Counted from the first letter of the stretch, positions 1-11,971 are shown. The stretch is DNA of 64,000 bases from Rattus norvegicus (GCF_036323735.1 NC_086027.1:90218662-90282661); one strand, 5' to 3'. Notes: generated by a model from the letters alone, not told the origin. Made by a program: numbers and translations.

Positions 1-60
1 CTTCCTTCCTTCCTTCCTTCCTTCCTTCCTTTCTTTTCTTTCTTCCTTTACTTTCTTTCC
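1..60. repeat. (CTTC)n/(CTTT)n simple repeat
   Basis: Tandem CTTC units decay into CTTT/CTTTC units. The tract runs off the left edge of the window, so its full length is unknown. Confidence 0.95.
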
Positions 61-1705
61 ATAATCCACCAAATTCAATTAGAGCTGTGTGTGTTGGTGG
101 AAGGGGGCGCTATAGGCTTTGAAGCATGGAAAGCTTACCAGAAGCCACACCCTGAAAGAAGAAGAAACGCAGGGAAGTCTGCAGCATGGCCCTTTCAGCT
201 ATGCCTCCATCGTGTCTGTCTTGATCTTCTGTAGATAACTCTAGTTGCTACTACCATTTGTGAGTGCAAAAGCCTTGCCACATCATGAAGAAGGAATTTG
301 ACAGCATCCCTCCCCTCCCCTCCCCTTACATTCTCTCTGCCTCCTCTGCCTAGACATTCACTAAGCTTTGGAGGAGGAGTTGAAAAAGGAGCCTTGTTTG
401 AGGATGACCATTAATTTTTAGGATGTCATACATGTTCATAATTATCTCTACAATTGCATTCCTTAGTACCTTTGTATTTGATATTAGAGGATATCAATTT
501 TGGCCTTATTAAAACATAGCATATGTCTTAATGTTCGTTTTACAGAGCATATAGCCCAATGGTTGATTATCTTACTGGAGAATACTATTGTTGGGTTATA
601 TCTCTCTATTTATATCTTCACTAATATTTTCTGTTAGACATCTCATTTGTCTAAAGAAAACACATCTGTTTCATTTTCTTTTGGCTAGTATATCATGTTG
701 TTCTCTCTATTTATTAACCTTTCATGGCCCTTTATAATTAAAGTGAATTTGTTATGTACACCATAGAGTTTTGTCTTAGTAATTATATCTCTGAGACATT
801 TTACTTTCTTAGAAGAAATTAGCAGCATTTGAACTAGGGGATTTCAATGTTAGAAAACATTACTCAAATGGAAAATAGTTGTTGCCTAAAGTTAGGTAAG
901 AAATATTTCAGTTATTAGAATACATGTGCAAGTACTGAAATGCCTTTGATCTCTTGAAATTCACATCTACTTTGATGTTCTTTTTAATACCTCTCATGGT
1001 ACTTGCATTTTTTATAATTAGTTTTTAATATTCTTCCAAGGATATTTAGAATGAAATCAAAATTGTAATTGCTTCTAGTTCACATCAAATTAAAAGAACT
1101 TATTGAAATAATTTCCTTTGAGGTTATGTGAGGAATGCATCTGGAACCACAGTGCATAGTTTGATTAATTATTCTCTATTGTAGGTGCACCGCCAGATGT
1201 CTCTAAAGCTGACCAGATAGTAGTAAATGTTAACAGATACTGCCAACAGTTTGTAAGCAAATATATAAAGCTTCAAATTGTCACTTAGCCTATATGACTA
1301 CCCCCTAAACACTGAAAAAAAAATAAGGAGTACTCAAAAACATCAAGTGTGTACTTACTGGGACATATCTCTTTGACCATCATTTTATACTTCACTTCTC
1401 TGTATCATACAACTCTTACATTAATTTGCATGCAAATCTATGTTTTTCAGGAATGATAAAGAGGGAGTAGATTAATTTCACCTGGGTACAAAGGGACAAG
1501 GGAATTTGGGAGTGATATAGTTCAGTATCCTGACTATGGGGATGATTTCAAACCTATGTAGATCTACAAAGATGCATTGAGTGAAAGACTTAAAGAAAAT
1601 GCATTTATTATAGACTGTTTTTTGCATTATGTGAGATCAAATTTTTGGTTTTCTAGGTAAGGGCTATGCTGCTGACATATAATATAACTCAGTTACTGTC
1701 ATTCT
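61..1705. other. Unique AT-rich sequence, no gene seen
   Basis: No long open frame and no recognisable repeat in this stretch. A short C-rich polypyrimidine run lies near 305-330. Nothing supports an exon. Confidence 0.5.
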
Positions 1706-2018
1706 TTGAATATGCTTGGCCCAGGGAGTAGAACTATTTGCATGTTACCTTGGTGGAATAGATGTGTCACTGTGGGCATGTGCTTTTAACACTCTCATCC
1801 TACCTAACTGGAAGTCAGTCTTCCTCTAGCAGCCTTCAGATGAAGATGTAAAACTCTCAGTTCTGCCTGCACCATGCCTGCTTGGATGCTGCTATGCTCC
1901 CACCTTGATGATAAAGGACTGAACCTCTGAACCCGTAAAACAGCTCCGGTTAAAAGTCTTTATAAGACTTGCCTTCGTCATGCTGTATGTTCACAGCAGT
2001 AAAACCCTAACTAAGACA
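1706..2018 (+). mobile_element. ERVL-MaLR solo LTR, ORR1-like, 5' truncated
   Basis: The text matches my memory of the rodent ORR1-type LTR: a body starting near TGCTTGGCCCAGGGAGT, the CAGCCTTCAGATGAAGATGTA block and a terminal ACCCTAACTAAGACA. The expected 5' TG end is missing or degraded. MaLR LTRs are non-autonomous ERVL relatives. The subfamily name is tentative; a library comparison would settle it. Confidence 0.65.
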
Positions 2019-2190
2019 GTCCCATTTTCAGTAAAATTTACTAATAGCAATATTATATAATTCCCAAGAAGTTGGATAAATCAAATATGAAATGAATTAA
2101 TGCAAAAACATTTTGAATCTAAAATGCATGTACACACATCTTCCTCCATATGCACAAATATACTTTAAGCAACCTTAAATCCCTCAGTCT

Positions 2191-2846
2191 TACATTTTTT
2201 AAAAAAAAATTATTAGATATGTTTCTTTACTTACATTTCAAATGTTATTCCCCTTCCTGGTTTCCTGTTCATAAGCCCCCATTCCCTCCCCTCCCCCTCC
2301 CCCTCTCCCATTTGGGTATTCCCCCCATCCATTCCCCTTACTGCCTCCCATATTCCCCTGCCTGGGGGCTCAACCTTGGCAGGACCAAGGGCTTCCCCTT
2401 CCACTGGTGCCCTAACAAGTCTATTCTCTGCTACATATGCAGTTGGAGCCCTGGGTCAGTCCATGTATAGTCTTTCAGTAGTGGAAGCCCTGGTTGGTTG
2501 GCATTGTTATTCTTATGGGGTTGCAAGCTCCTTTAACTCTTTCAATACTTCCTCTAATTCCCCCCAAGGGGGTCCTGTTCTCAGTTCAGTGGTTAGCTGC
2601 TAGCATTGACCTCTGTATTGGACATGCTCCAATACATGCGGTCTCTCAGGAGAGATCTATATCCAGTCTCTTTCAGCATGCATTTTCTAGCTTCATCAAT
2701 CTTATCTAGTTTTGGTGGCCGTGTATATATATGGGCCACATGTGGGTCAGGCTCTGAATGGCCATTCCTTGAGTTGCTGCTCTAAACTTTGCTTCCATAT
2801 CCCTTCCTATGGATATTTTTTTCCCATTTTAAGAAGCAACATTAGG
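2191..2846 (-). mobile_element. Antisense L1 3' UTR fragment (insertion target)
   Basis: This is the reverse complement of a rodent L1 3' UTR. It reads from the tail side (TTACATTTCAAATGTTATTC) through the C-rich complement of the polypurine tract near 2280-2330, then the complement of the distal UTR. It resembles the antisense relic at 16474-17460. The full-length L1 at 2847 landed at its right-hand end. It is 5' truncated, about 650 bp, and carries no intact coding sequence. Confidence 0.8.
2832..2846. repeat. Left target-site duplication of full-length L1
   Basis: AGAAGCAACATTAGG, identical over 15 bp to the copy at 9127-9141. The preceding A extends the match to 16 bp, but at the right-hand copy it merges with the poly(A) tail. 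Confidence 0.93.
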
Positions 2847-3397
2847 GAGTCATCGCCACTTCCACCACCTCGGTTCCACTCAATCGATTTTTGCTGCATG
2901 TCAACACTTATTATCGGATATCAGCAGCTTGGTTCACATGAATCAGCAGCAGTCGCTCGATCCACTCATGAACACCATTGCCAAGTCAGAAACTGCAGTT
3001 CAAGTCAGAATCAACTGCAATCTTCTGCCAATAATCAGCCTCCGTTTGCAGAAGTGAGGCAAGAAGCTGTTGAAATATCAAAAGTTCATTCCTGGTTGCT
3101 GCCGCTGCAGAGAGCCCGTGGGCAGCACCCCACTAGAGAACTTGAGCCTCGGGAAAACAGGTAAGACCAAATTTTCTGCTGCAAGAAAGCTGCCTGGTGA
3201 ACTCAAGACAAAGGCCCACAGGAACAGCTGAAGACCTGTAGAGAAGAAAAACTACACGCCCGAAAGCAGAACACTCTGTCCCCATAACTGACTGAAAGAG
3301 AGGAAAACAGGTCTACAGCACTCCTGACACACAGGCTTATAGGACAGTCTAGCCACTGTCAGAAATAGCAGAACAAAGTAACACTAGAGATAATCTG
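2847..3397 (+). promoter_or_regulatory. L1 5' UTR / presumptive internal promoter
   Basis: A 551-bp leader before ORF1. The distal part, from about 3090 (CTGCCGCTGCAGAGAGCC, then the GAGCCTCGGG block and a GTAAG), is the familiar rat L1 leader. The first 200-240 bp, with several CAG-rich stretches, I do not recognise as typical rat L1 promoter sequence. L1 leaders carry an internal RNA polymerase II promoter, so this region should hold the start site. CAGGTAAG at 3159-3166 is a strong potential splice donor. Confidence 0.7.
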
Positions 3398-4519
3398 ATG
3401 GCGAGAGGCAAGCACAGGAACCCAAGCAACAGAAACCAAGACTACATGGCACCATCGGAGCCCAATTCTCCCATCAAAACAAACATGGAATATCCAAACA
3501 CACCAGAAAAGCAAGATCTAGTTTCAAAATCATTTTTGATCATGATGCTGGAGGACTTCAAGAAAGACGTGAAGAACTCCCTTAGAGAACAAGTAGAAGC
3601 CTACAGAGAGAAATCCCAAAAATGCCTGAAAGAATTCCAGGAAAACATAAATAAACAAGCAGAAGCCCATAGAGAGGAGACACAAAAATCCCTGAAAGAA
3701 TTCCAGGAAAACACAATCAAACAGTTGAAGGAATTAAACATGGAAATAGAAGCAATCAAGAAAGAACACATGGAAACAACCCTGGATATAGAAAACCAAA
3801 AGAAGAGACAAGGAGCTGTAGATACAAGCTTCACCAACAGAATACAAGAGATGGAAGAGAGAATCTCAGGAGCAGAAGATTCCATAGAAATCATTGACTC
3901 AACTGGCAAAGATAATGTAAAGCGGAAAAAGCTACTGGTCCAAAACATACAGGAAATCCAGGACTCAATGAGAAGATCAAACCTAAGGATAATAGGTATA
4001 GAAGAGAGTGAAGACTCCCAGCTCAAAGGACCAGTAAATATCTTCAACAAAATCATAGAAGAAAACTTCCCTAACCTAAAAAAAGAGATACCCATAGACA
4101 TACAAGAAGCCTACAGAACTCCAAATAGATTGGACCAGAAAAGAAACACCTCCCGTCACATAATTGTCAAAACACCAAACGCACAAAATAAAGAAAGAAT
4201 ATTAAAAGCAGTAAGGGAAAAAGGTCAAGTAACATATAAAGGCAGACCTATTAGAATCACACCAGACTTCTCGCCAGAAACTATGAAGGCCAGAAGATCC
4301 TGGACTGACGTCATACAGACCCTAAGAGAACACAAATGCCAGCCCAGGTTACTGTATCCAGCAAAACTCTCAATTAAAATTGATGGAGAAACCAAGATAT
4401 TCCATGACAAAACCAAATTTACACAATATCTTTCTACAAATCCAGCACTACAAAGGATAATAAATGGTAAAGCCCAACATGAGGAGGCAAGCTATACCCT
4501 AGAAGAAGCAAGAAACTAA
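3398..4519 (+). CDS. L1 ORF1 protein, RNA-binding chaperone, intact
   Basis: 373 residues, full family length. L1 ORF1p forms trimers that coat L1 RNA in cytoplasmic particles and act as a nucleic-acid chaperone during target-primed reverse transcription. The N-terminus (1-50) is basic and polar. A Lys/Glu-rich coiled coil spans about 50-170. It contains a near-exact 22-residue tandem repeat, residues 65-86 and 87-108 (nt 3590-3655 and 3656-3721), in the length-variable region known in murine ORF1. An RRM-like domain follows at about 190-290 (NLRIIGIEE), then the C-terminal domain at about 295-350 (RRSWTDVIQTL). The start is the ATG in GATGGCGAGAGG. No frame break is seen, and the spacer to ORF2 is 59 bp. 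Confidence 0.95.
   Translation: MARGKHRNPSNRNQDYMAPSEPNSPIKTNMEYPNTPEKQDLVSKSFLIMMLEDFKKDVKNSLREQVEAYREKSQKCLKEFQENINKQAEAHREETQKSLKEFQENTIKQLKELNMEIEAIKKEHMETTLDIENQKKRQGAVDTSFTNRIQEMEERISGAEDSIEIIDSTGKDNVKRKKLLVQNIQEIQDSMRRSNLRIIGIEESEDSQLKGPVNIFNKIIEENFPNLKKEIPIDIQEAYRTPNRLDQKRNTSRHIIVKTPNAQNKERILKAVREKGQVTYKGRPIRITPDFSPETMKARRSWTDVIQTLREHKCQPRLLYPAKLSIKIDGETKIFHDKTKFTQYLSTNPALQRIINGKAQHEEASYTLEEARN
3590..3721 (+). repeat. 66-bp tandem duplication in the ORF1 coiled coil
   Basis: Two head-to-tail 66-bp units, each encoding 22 residues with a shared LKEFQEN core. Unit length keeps the reading frame. The register change over 22 residues (about three heptads) is compatible with continued coiled-coil packing. 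Confidence 0.9.
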
Positions 4520-4578
4520 TCGTCTTGGCAACAAAACAAAGAGAATGAAAGCACACAAACATAACCTTACATCCAAAT

Positions 4579-7500
4579 ATGAATAAAATGGGAAGCAATA
4601 ATCACTATTCCTTAATATCTCTCAATATCAATGGCCTCAACTCCCCAATAAAAAGACATAGATTAACAAACTGGATACGCAACGAGGACCCTGCATTCTG
4701 CTGCCTACAGGAAACACACCTCAGAAACAAAGACAGACACTACCTCAGAGTGAAAGGCTGGAAAACAACTTTCCAAGCAAATGGTCAGAAGAAGAAAGCT
4801 GGAGTAGCCACTCTAATATCAAACAAAATCAATTTCCAACTAAAAGTCATCAAAAAAGATAAGGAAGGACACTTCATATTCATCAAAGGAAAAATCCACC
4901 AAGATGAACTCTCAATCCTAAATATCTATGCCCCAAATACAAGGGCACCTACATACGTAAAAGAAACCTTACTAAAGCTCAAAACACACATTGCACCTCA
5001 CACAATAATAGTGGGAGATTTCAACACCCCACTCTCATCAATGGACAGATCATGGAAACAGAAATTAAACAGTGATGTCGACAGACTAAGAGAAGTCATG
5101 AGCCAAATGGACTTAACGGATATTTATAGAACATTCTATCCTAAAGCAAAAGGATATACCTTCTTCTCAGCTCCTCATGGTACTTTCTCCAAAATTGACC
5201 ATATAATTGGTCAAAAAACGGGCCTCAACAGGTACAGAAAGATAGAAATAATCCCATGCGTGCTATCGGACCACCACGGCCTAAAACTGGTCTTCAATAA
5301 CAATAAGGGAAGAATGCCCACATATACGTGGAAATTGAACAATGCTCTACTCAATGATAACCTGGTCAAGGAAGAAATAAAGAAAGAAATTAAAAACTTT
5401 TTAGAATTTAATGAAAATGAAGGTACAACATATCCAAACTTATGGAACACAATGAAAGCTGTGCTAAGAGGAAAACTCATAGCGCTGAGTGCCTGCAGAA
5501 AGAAACAGGAAAGAGCATATGTCAGCAGCTTGACAGCACACCTAAAAGCTCTAGAACAAAAAGAATCAAATACACACAGGAGGAGTAGAAGGCAGGAAAT
5601 AATCAAACTCAGAGCTGAAATCAACCAAGTAGAAACAAAAAGGACCATAGAAAGAATCAACAGAACCAAAAGCTGGTTCTTTGAGAAAATCAACAAGATA
5701 GATAAACCCTTAGCCAGACTAATGAGAGGACACAGGGAGTGCGTCCAAATTAACAAAATCAGAAATGAAAAGGGAGACATAACTACAGATTGGGAGGAAA
5801 TTCAAAAAATCATCAGATCTTACTATAAAAACCTATATTCAACAAAACTTGAAAATCTTCAGGAAATGGACAATTTCCTAGACAGATACCAGGTATCGAA
5901 GTTAAATCAGGAACAGATAAACCAGTTAAACAACCCCATAACTCCTAAGGAAATAGAAGCAGTCATTAAAGGTCTCCCAACCAAAAAGAGCCCAGGTCCA
6001 GACGGGTTTAGTGCAGAATTCTATCAAATCTTCATAGAAGACCTCATACCAATATTATCCAAACTATTCCACAAAATTGAAACAGATGGAGCACTACCGA
6101 ATTCCTTCTATGACGCCACAATTACTCTTATACCTAAACCACACAAAGACACAACAAAGAAAGAAAACTTCAGACCAATTTCCCTTATGAATATCGACGC
6201 AAAAATACTCAATAAAATTCTGGCAAACCGAATTCAAGAGCACATCAAAACAATCATCCACCATGATCAAGTAGGCTTCATCCCAGGCATGCAGGGATGG
6301 TTTAGTATACGGAAAACCATCAACGTGATCCATTATATAAACAAACTGAAAGAACAAAACCACATGATCATTTCATTAGATGCTGAGAAAGCATTTGACA
6401 AAATTCAACACCCCTTCATGATAAAAGTCCTGGAAAGAATAGGAATTCAAGGCCCATACCTAAACATAGTAAAAGCCATATACAGCAAACCAGTTGCTAA
6501 CATTAAACTAAATGGAGAGAAACTTGAAGCAATCCCACTAAAATCCGGGACTAGACAAGGCTGCCCACTCTCTCCCTACTTATTCAATATAGTTCTTGAA
6601 GTTCTAGCCAGAGCAATCAGACAACAAAAGGAGATCAAGGGGATACAGATCGGAAAAGAAGAGGTCAAAATATCACTATTTGCAGATGACATGATAGTAT
6701 ATTTAAGTGATCCCAAAAGTTCCACCAGAGAACTACTAAAGCTGATAAACAACTTCAGCAAAGTGGCTGGGTATAAAATTAACTCAAATAAATCAGTTGC
6801 CTTCCTCTATACAAAAGAGAAACAAGCCGAGAAAGAAATTAGGGAAACGACACCCTTCATAATAGACCCAAATAATATAAATTACCTCGGTGTGACTTTA
6901 ACCAAGCAAGTAAAAGATCTGTACAATAAGAACTTCAAGACACTGAGGAAAGAAATTGAAGAAGACCTCAGAAGATGGAAAGATCTCCCATGCTCATAGA
7001 TTGGCAGGATTAATTTAGTAAAAATGGCCATTTTACCAAAAGCAATCTACAGATTCAATGCAATCCCCATCAAAATACCAATCCAATTCTTCAAAGAGTT
7101 AGACAGAACAATTTGCAAATTCATTTGGAATAACAAAAAACCCAGGATAGCTAAAGCTATCCTCAACAATAAAAGGACTTCAGGGGGAATCACTATCCCT
7201 GAACTCAAGCAGTATTACAGAGCAATAGCGATAAAAACTGCATGGTATTGGTACAGAGACAGACAGATAGACCAATGGAATAGAATTGAAGACCCAGAAA
7301 TGAACCCACACACCTATGGTCACTTGATTTTTGACAAAGGAGCCAAAACCATCCAATGGAAAAAAGATAGCATTTTCAGCAAATGGTGCTGGTTCAACTG
7401 GAGGGCAACATGTAGAAGAATGCAGATCGATCCATCCTTATCACCCTGTACAAAGCTTAAGTCCAAGTGGATCAAGGACCTCCACATCAAACCAGACACA

Positions 7501-8406
7501 CTCAAACTAATAGAAGAAAAACTAGGGAAGCATCTGGAACACATGGGCACTGGAAAAAATTTCCTGAACAAAACACCAATGGCTTACGCTCTAAGATCAA
7601 GAATCGACAAATGGGATCTCATAAAACTGCAAAGCTTCTGTAAGGCAAAGGACACTGTGGTTAGGACAAAACGGCAACCAACAGATTGGGAAAAGATCTT
7701 TACCAATCCTACAACAGATAGAGGCCTTATATCCAAAATATACAAAGAACTCAAGAAGTTAGACCACAGGGAAACAAATAACCCTATTAAAAAATGGGGT
7801 TCAGAGCTAAACAAAGAATTCACAGCTGAGGAATGCCGAATGGCTGAGAAACACCTAAAGAAATGTTCAACATCTTTACTCATAAGGGAAATGCAAATCA
7901 AAACAACCCTGAGATTTCACCTCACACCAGTGAGAATGGCTAAGATAAAAAACTCAGGTGACAGCAGATGCTGGCGAGGATGTGGAGAAAGAGGAACACT
8001 CCTCCATTGTTGTTGGGGTTGCAGACTGGTAAAACCATTCTGGAAATCAGTCTGGAGGTTCCTCAGAAAATTGGACATTGAACTGCCTGAGGATCCAGCT
8101 ATACCTCTCTTGGGCATATACCCAAAAGATGCCTCAACATACAAAAGAGACACGTGCTCCACTATGTTCATCGCAGCCTTATTTATAATAGCCAGAAACT
8201 GGAAAGAACCCAGATGCCCTTCAACAGAGGAATGGATACAGAAAATGTGGTACATCTACACAATGGAATATTACTCAGCTATCAAAAACAACGAGTTTAT
8301 GAAATTCGTAGGCAAATGGTTGGAACTGGAAAATATCATCCTGAGTGAGCTAACGCATTCACAGAAAGACATACATGGTATGCACTCATTGATAAGTGAC
8401 TATTAG
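4579..8406 (+). pseudogene. L1 ORF2 (endonuclease/reverse transcriptase), one nonsense codon
   Basis: 1275 sense-length codons in a single frame, interrupted only by TAG at codon 807 (6997-6999). ORF2p nicks target DNA and primes reverse transcription there. The APE-type endonuclease (about 1-240) keeps Glu45, Tyr117, Asp147, Asn149 and the Ser-Asp-His triad at 230-232. The reverse transcriptase core includes the catalytic FADD at 701-704. Downstream of the stop, 7024-8406 stays open and encodes the C-terminal segment with the Cys/His cluster (Cys1131, Cys1135, His1143, Cys1148). Related L1s elsewhere in this window (18661-18681 and the family in general) have a Trp codon where the TAG lies, so one base change explains the break. 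Any product would retain endonuclease and RT motifs but lack the C-terminal domain. Confidence 0.95.
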
Positions 8407-9126
8407 CCCAAATGCTTGAATTACCCTAGATCCCTAGAACAAACGAAACTCAAGACGGATGATCAAAATGTGAATGCCTCACTCCTTCTTTAAATGAGGA
8501 AAAAGAATACCCTTGGCAGGGAAGGGAGAGGCAAAGATTAAAACAGAGACTGAAGGAACACCCATTCAGAGCCTGCCCCACATATGACCCATACATATAC
8601 AGCCACCCAATTAGACAAGATGGATGAAGCAAAGAAGTGCAGGCCTACAGGAACCGGATGTAGATCGCTCCTGAGAGACACAGCCAGAATACAGCAAGTA
8701 CAGAGGCGAATGCCAGCAGCAAACCACTGAACTAGAATAGGCCCCCGTTGAAGGAATCAGAGAAAGAACTGGAAGAGCTTGAAGGGGCTCGAGACCCCCA
8801 AAGTACAACAATGTCAAGCAACCAGAGCTTCCAGGGACTAAGCCACTTCCTAAAGAGTATACATGGACTGACCCTGGACTCTGACCCCATAGGTAGCAAT
8901 GAATATCCTAGTAAGAGCACCAGTGGAAGGGGAAGCCCTGGGTCCTGCTAAGACTGAACCCCCAGTGAACTAGACTATGGGGGGAGGGCGGCAATGGGGG
9001 GAGGGTTGGGAGGGGAACACCCATAAGGAAAGGGAGGGGGGAGGGAAATGTTTGCCCGGAAACCGGGAAAGGGAATAACACTTGAAATGTATATAAGAAA
9101 TACTCAAGTTAATAAAAAAAAAAAAA
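8407..9126 (+). other. L1 3' UTR with G-rich polypurine tract and poly(A)
   Basis: This is a 720-bp 3' UTR. A G-rich tract spans 8979-9053 with many runs of three to six G on the transcribed-sense strand, a classic candidate for G-quadruplex folding in rodent L1. AATAAA at 9111-9116 runs directly into a short poly(A) ending at the right TSD. Confidence 0.9.
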
Positions 9127-9141
9127 AGAAGCAACATTAGG
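9127..9141. repeat. Right target-site duplication of full-length L1
   Basis: Identical to 2832-2846. It directly follows the poly(A) tail. Confidence 0.93.
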
Positions 9142-9417
9142 ATATTTGGTTTCTAATTCAATTTCCTCTTCTTTCCAAATTTTTATTAGCCATTTGACAC
9201 GTTCATAATCATGTATTTTGGTCATATGCACCCACCATTTATAAACATACTTGGAAATGAGTGAACTGACACAGTACATCAAGCTGTTTGTCGCCAAACA
9301 TGATAATCCTGGAATAGAGGATTGAAGGAAAGAACTGAGACCTGCAAGTTGTCCTCTGTACCTCAGCATGTGTAACATCGTAAAAAAATGAAAGAAAGAA
9401 AAAGAAGCACTTATACT

Positions 9418-9452
<35 letters not shown>

Positions 9453-11070
9453 TCTACACACAGAGAGATAACAATTTTTAGTAGTACTGTTAAATAGATT
9501 TGTCTAATAAATACTATCCATAAATAATATTAAGTATAGTCTTGTTCGAGGTGCAGTTTGAAGACATCTGTGTATTTAAATAGTCTAAGTGCAAGTAGCC
9601 ACTTCATGTCATTCAAAACAATAAACTGACTTTGTCCATGACTGTGGGAGGTTTCTTAAGAACCTACAATAACTTATCAGAGACTTCTCATAATTATCAG
9701 ATTCAACTCAAACTTTAGCAGGTAGACGTAAGTTTGTGGCAGGTGAATATGGTACATTAGTGTCATTAGAGCACATAGGTATCCGGCTATTTTAAAGATG
9801 GTTTAAGAGGTAACAAGAAAGTGTTTTGAGAGCCAAAACCAATGGTTATAAATGACATGTTGATGGCTAAACTTCCAAGTCTGCTCATAAACAAGCATTA
9901 ATTACAGGTGGAATTATTCATTGACGTCTGCTAGCTATGTGTTGCTTATCATGAAATTATTAAGAATGAAAAATGAACTTAATCAATAATGCAATCAGAA
10001 ACAGAAAATGCAGGCTAATATAGCAAGTGACTGAGCACTCTCTCTAGTAATTTAAGGTCCTGGAATTCACTTAAAGTAGAATAAATTGTTAGAAGTGCCC
10101 CCCTGGGTGTCCATTAGAGCTTTATGGCAGATTTAAGGACTTGGAACGGTCTCACGGCAGACCCAGGAGGCTTGAGTGTCTCTTTGATCAATTATTGTGC
10201 TTCCATTAAAATATTTTTAGTTCACTGTGGGGGCATCTTGATCGCCCTGAATATTGGTAGAGCTGTCAGATCATCTAAGTCTTTTGCTTTTAAAGGTTAT
10301 TGCTTCCTACTGCCAATGTGTCTTATGTTTAAGACTTGAACATGCTGTAGATACAAATCTTTCCTGCTGAATGGAATTGACTTCTCTGTGCATGAGAGAT
10401 GCTCAACATAAAATATCCAGCAAAATTTGTGCACTGCCTCTCGACACTTGTGACACGCACAGTGTCTTTGACGATTGTGCTCTCTCAGTAGCTTTATAAA
10501 ATACTAAACGGTCTAGATATCTGCTGTGTCTGTCTGCATGACTTAGTCGTATTTCTTTGCATTCAAAGTTGATGCAAGGACATCATTGGCAAATGATTAG
10601 TCACTACCACAACCATCTTTCCGATAAACATTATTTGTGAATGGTAAATCTATTTTTTCAGAATTTGTTGCATCGTTTACTGAATAGTAACAATGTGTAA
10701 CAAATACTCACCCTACTAAGTCAGAGGGAAAATATGAAAATTGTTTGGAAATCCAGAAAATATTTTGATGTCTTGATCTGAAATATACAGAGTGGTATAG
10801 GCAATAACTGCCAAACAAAAGTGTTTATATTAATGTGTATAATCAGATTTCTTTCTCATTTTATATTTGTTGTGAGATTTATATACAACACTTCTAGACA
10901 TGAAATATCCAGTCCAATATTTGAACAAGGAAAGTGTTCAGTCATATTTATATACAGGTTTTAAAGGTTGACATTGTTGAAAATTTTAAATAATTTTATT
11001 ATTTTCCATTTACTTTTATTTAAATTCAGAATCAAATATAGCAAAATATAATGAATACAAAGAAAACCAT
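9142..11070. other. Unique sequence, no gene seen
   Basis: AT-rich sequence without a supported coding frame. The short open frames are not family-like and lack context. It contains only the (AC)n tract listed separately. Confidence 0.5.
9421..9450. repeat. (AC)n microsatellite
   Basis: Fifteen uninterrupted AC units. Confidence 0.97.
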
Positions 11071-11165
11071 GTTGGGGCTGGGGATGTAGCTCAGCAGTGG
11101 AAGTTTTTTTTCTCCTAAGCATAAGGTTCTAGTTTTCCATACCTTGTACTGAAAACAAAGCAGAA
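11071..11165 (+). mobile_element. ID-family SINE, diverged
   Basis: It begins GGGGCTGGGGATGTAGCTCAG, the tRNA-Ala/BC1-derived head with a recognisable A box. The rest is diverged, including a T-run where the family has GCGCTTGCCTAGC. The tail is A-rich. ID elements are abundant in rat. Age appears old. Confidence 0.75.
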
Positions 11166-11971
11166 GAAGAAAGTTGGGAGGCTAACATCAGCATGTAAGA
11201 GTAAAGTTTGTATACTTGTTTTGTTTAAGTTACTTATTTTTAAGTAGTTACATATGTTCATCTGAGATGGCCTGGCTTTTCATCTCTAAATAATGGATGG
11301 ATTTCACAATTTTTCTGTACTCTTCATTTGATCTTCCCTTGCACGCCGTCTGCTATGTTTAAGTAGAAAAGCACGGATGCTATATTGGGTTTCTGGGAAT
11401 GGGGCATAAAAGAAAACTCATTTGCTTTCAATGCTTTGGAGGCAGGAAATCCTGATCCAGGCTTGTCTGAGATTGCTGGCAATCACCGGTGTCCTGCCAT
11501 TACTGATTCCTCCCTCTAACCTTTACTGCTGTCTTAACGAAGTGTTCTCTGCTGTGTGACTTTTACACTCCTGGTGTAAGCTGACTGTCACACCAGGTCT
11601 GTAATTCAGAAAACTTCATCTAGACTTCATTGCATTTGCAAAGACCCAGTTCCAAATAATGATACACTCATATGTCTGAGGAATTGGACTTGAACATATG
11701 CTCTTGGAGCAATCATGGAACTACATTTATAGGATATATGTTATATGTATATGCTACATTTATTTGCTGAACTGATGCCTAATTAAAGTCCTTCAAAAAC
11801 TAAAGCTACAACTTTAATAACACACTTATCATCAATATAACATTTTAGGCAATGGTGTTTAATAACATATTCACCCATTCATCAAAGAGCATCAACCACT
11901 TGGTTTTCAGAGTTCATCATTACAAAGTAAACTGTCTCAGGTATCTTAATATGCTTCGGTTTCTCAACTGC
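11166..11971. other. Unique sequence, no gene seen
   Basis: No recognisable repeat or coding frame. Confidence 0.5.

Larger units (their letters stand above)
2847..9126 (+). mobile_element. Full-length rat-type LINE-1
   Basis: A 6.3-kb element in canonical order: 5' UTR, ORF1, 59-bp spacer, ORF2, 3' UTR with a G-rich polypurine tract, AATAAA and poly(A). It is bounded by perfect 15-bp direct repeats, the hallmark of target-primed reverse transcription. ORF1 is fully open. ORF2 keeps one frame over its whole expected length, interrupted by a single TAG. Perfect TSDs plus only one break suggest a fairly recent insertion. It sits at the end of an older antisense L1 relic. Confidence 0.96.

Noticed and set aside
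2150..3164. Overlapping frames upstream of the full-length L1 as an extra L1 ORF0-like gene
   Set aside because: They run through an antisense L1 relic and across the TSD into the L1 leader, so they are not a conserved unit. Rodent ORF0 is not established.
3601..4101. Minus-strand 166-codon frame opposite ORF1
   Set aside because: It is the shadow of the ORF1 coiled coil, with no independent support.
9109..9450. Minus-strand frame with Cys-Val repeats
   Set aside because: It is a translation of the (AC)n tract and L1 poly(A) edge.
11071..11165. tRNA gene
   Set aside because: The tRNA-like head belongs to a diverged ID SINE; the downstream B box and cloverleaf are not kept.
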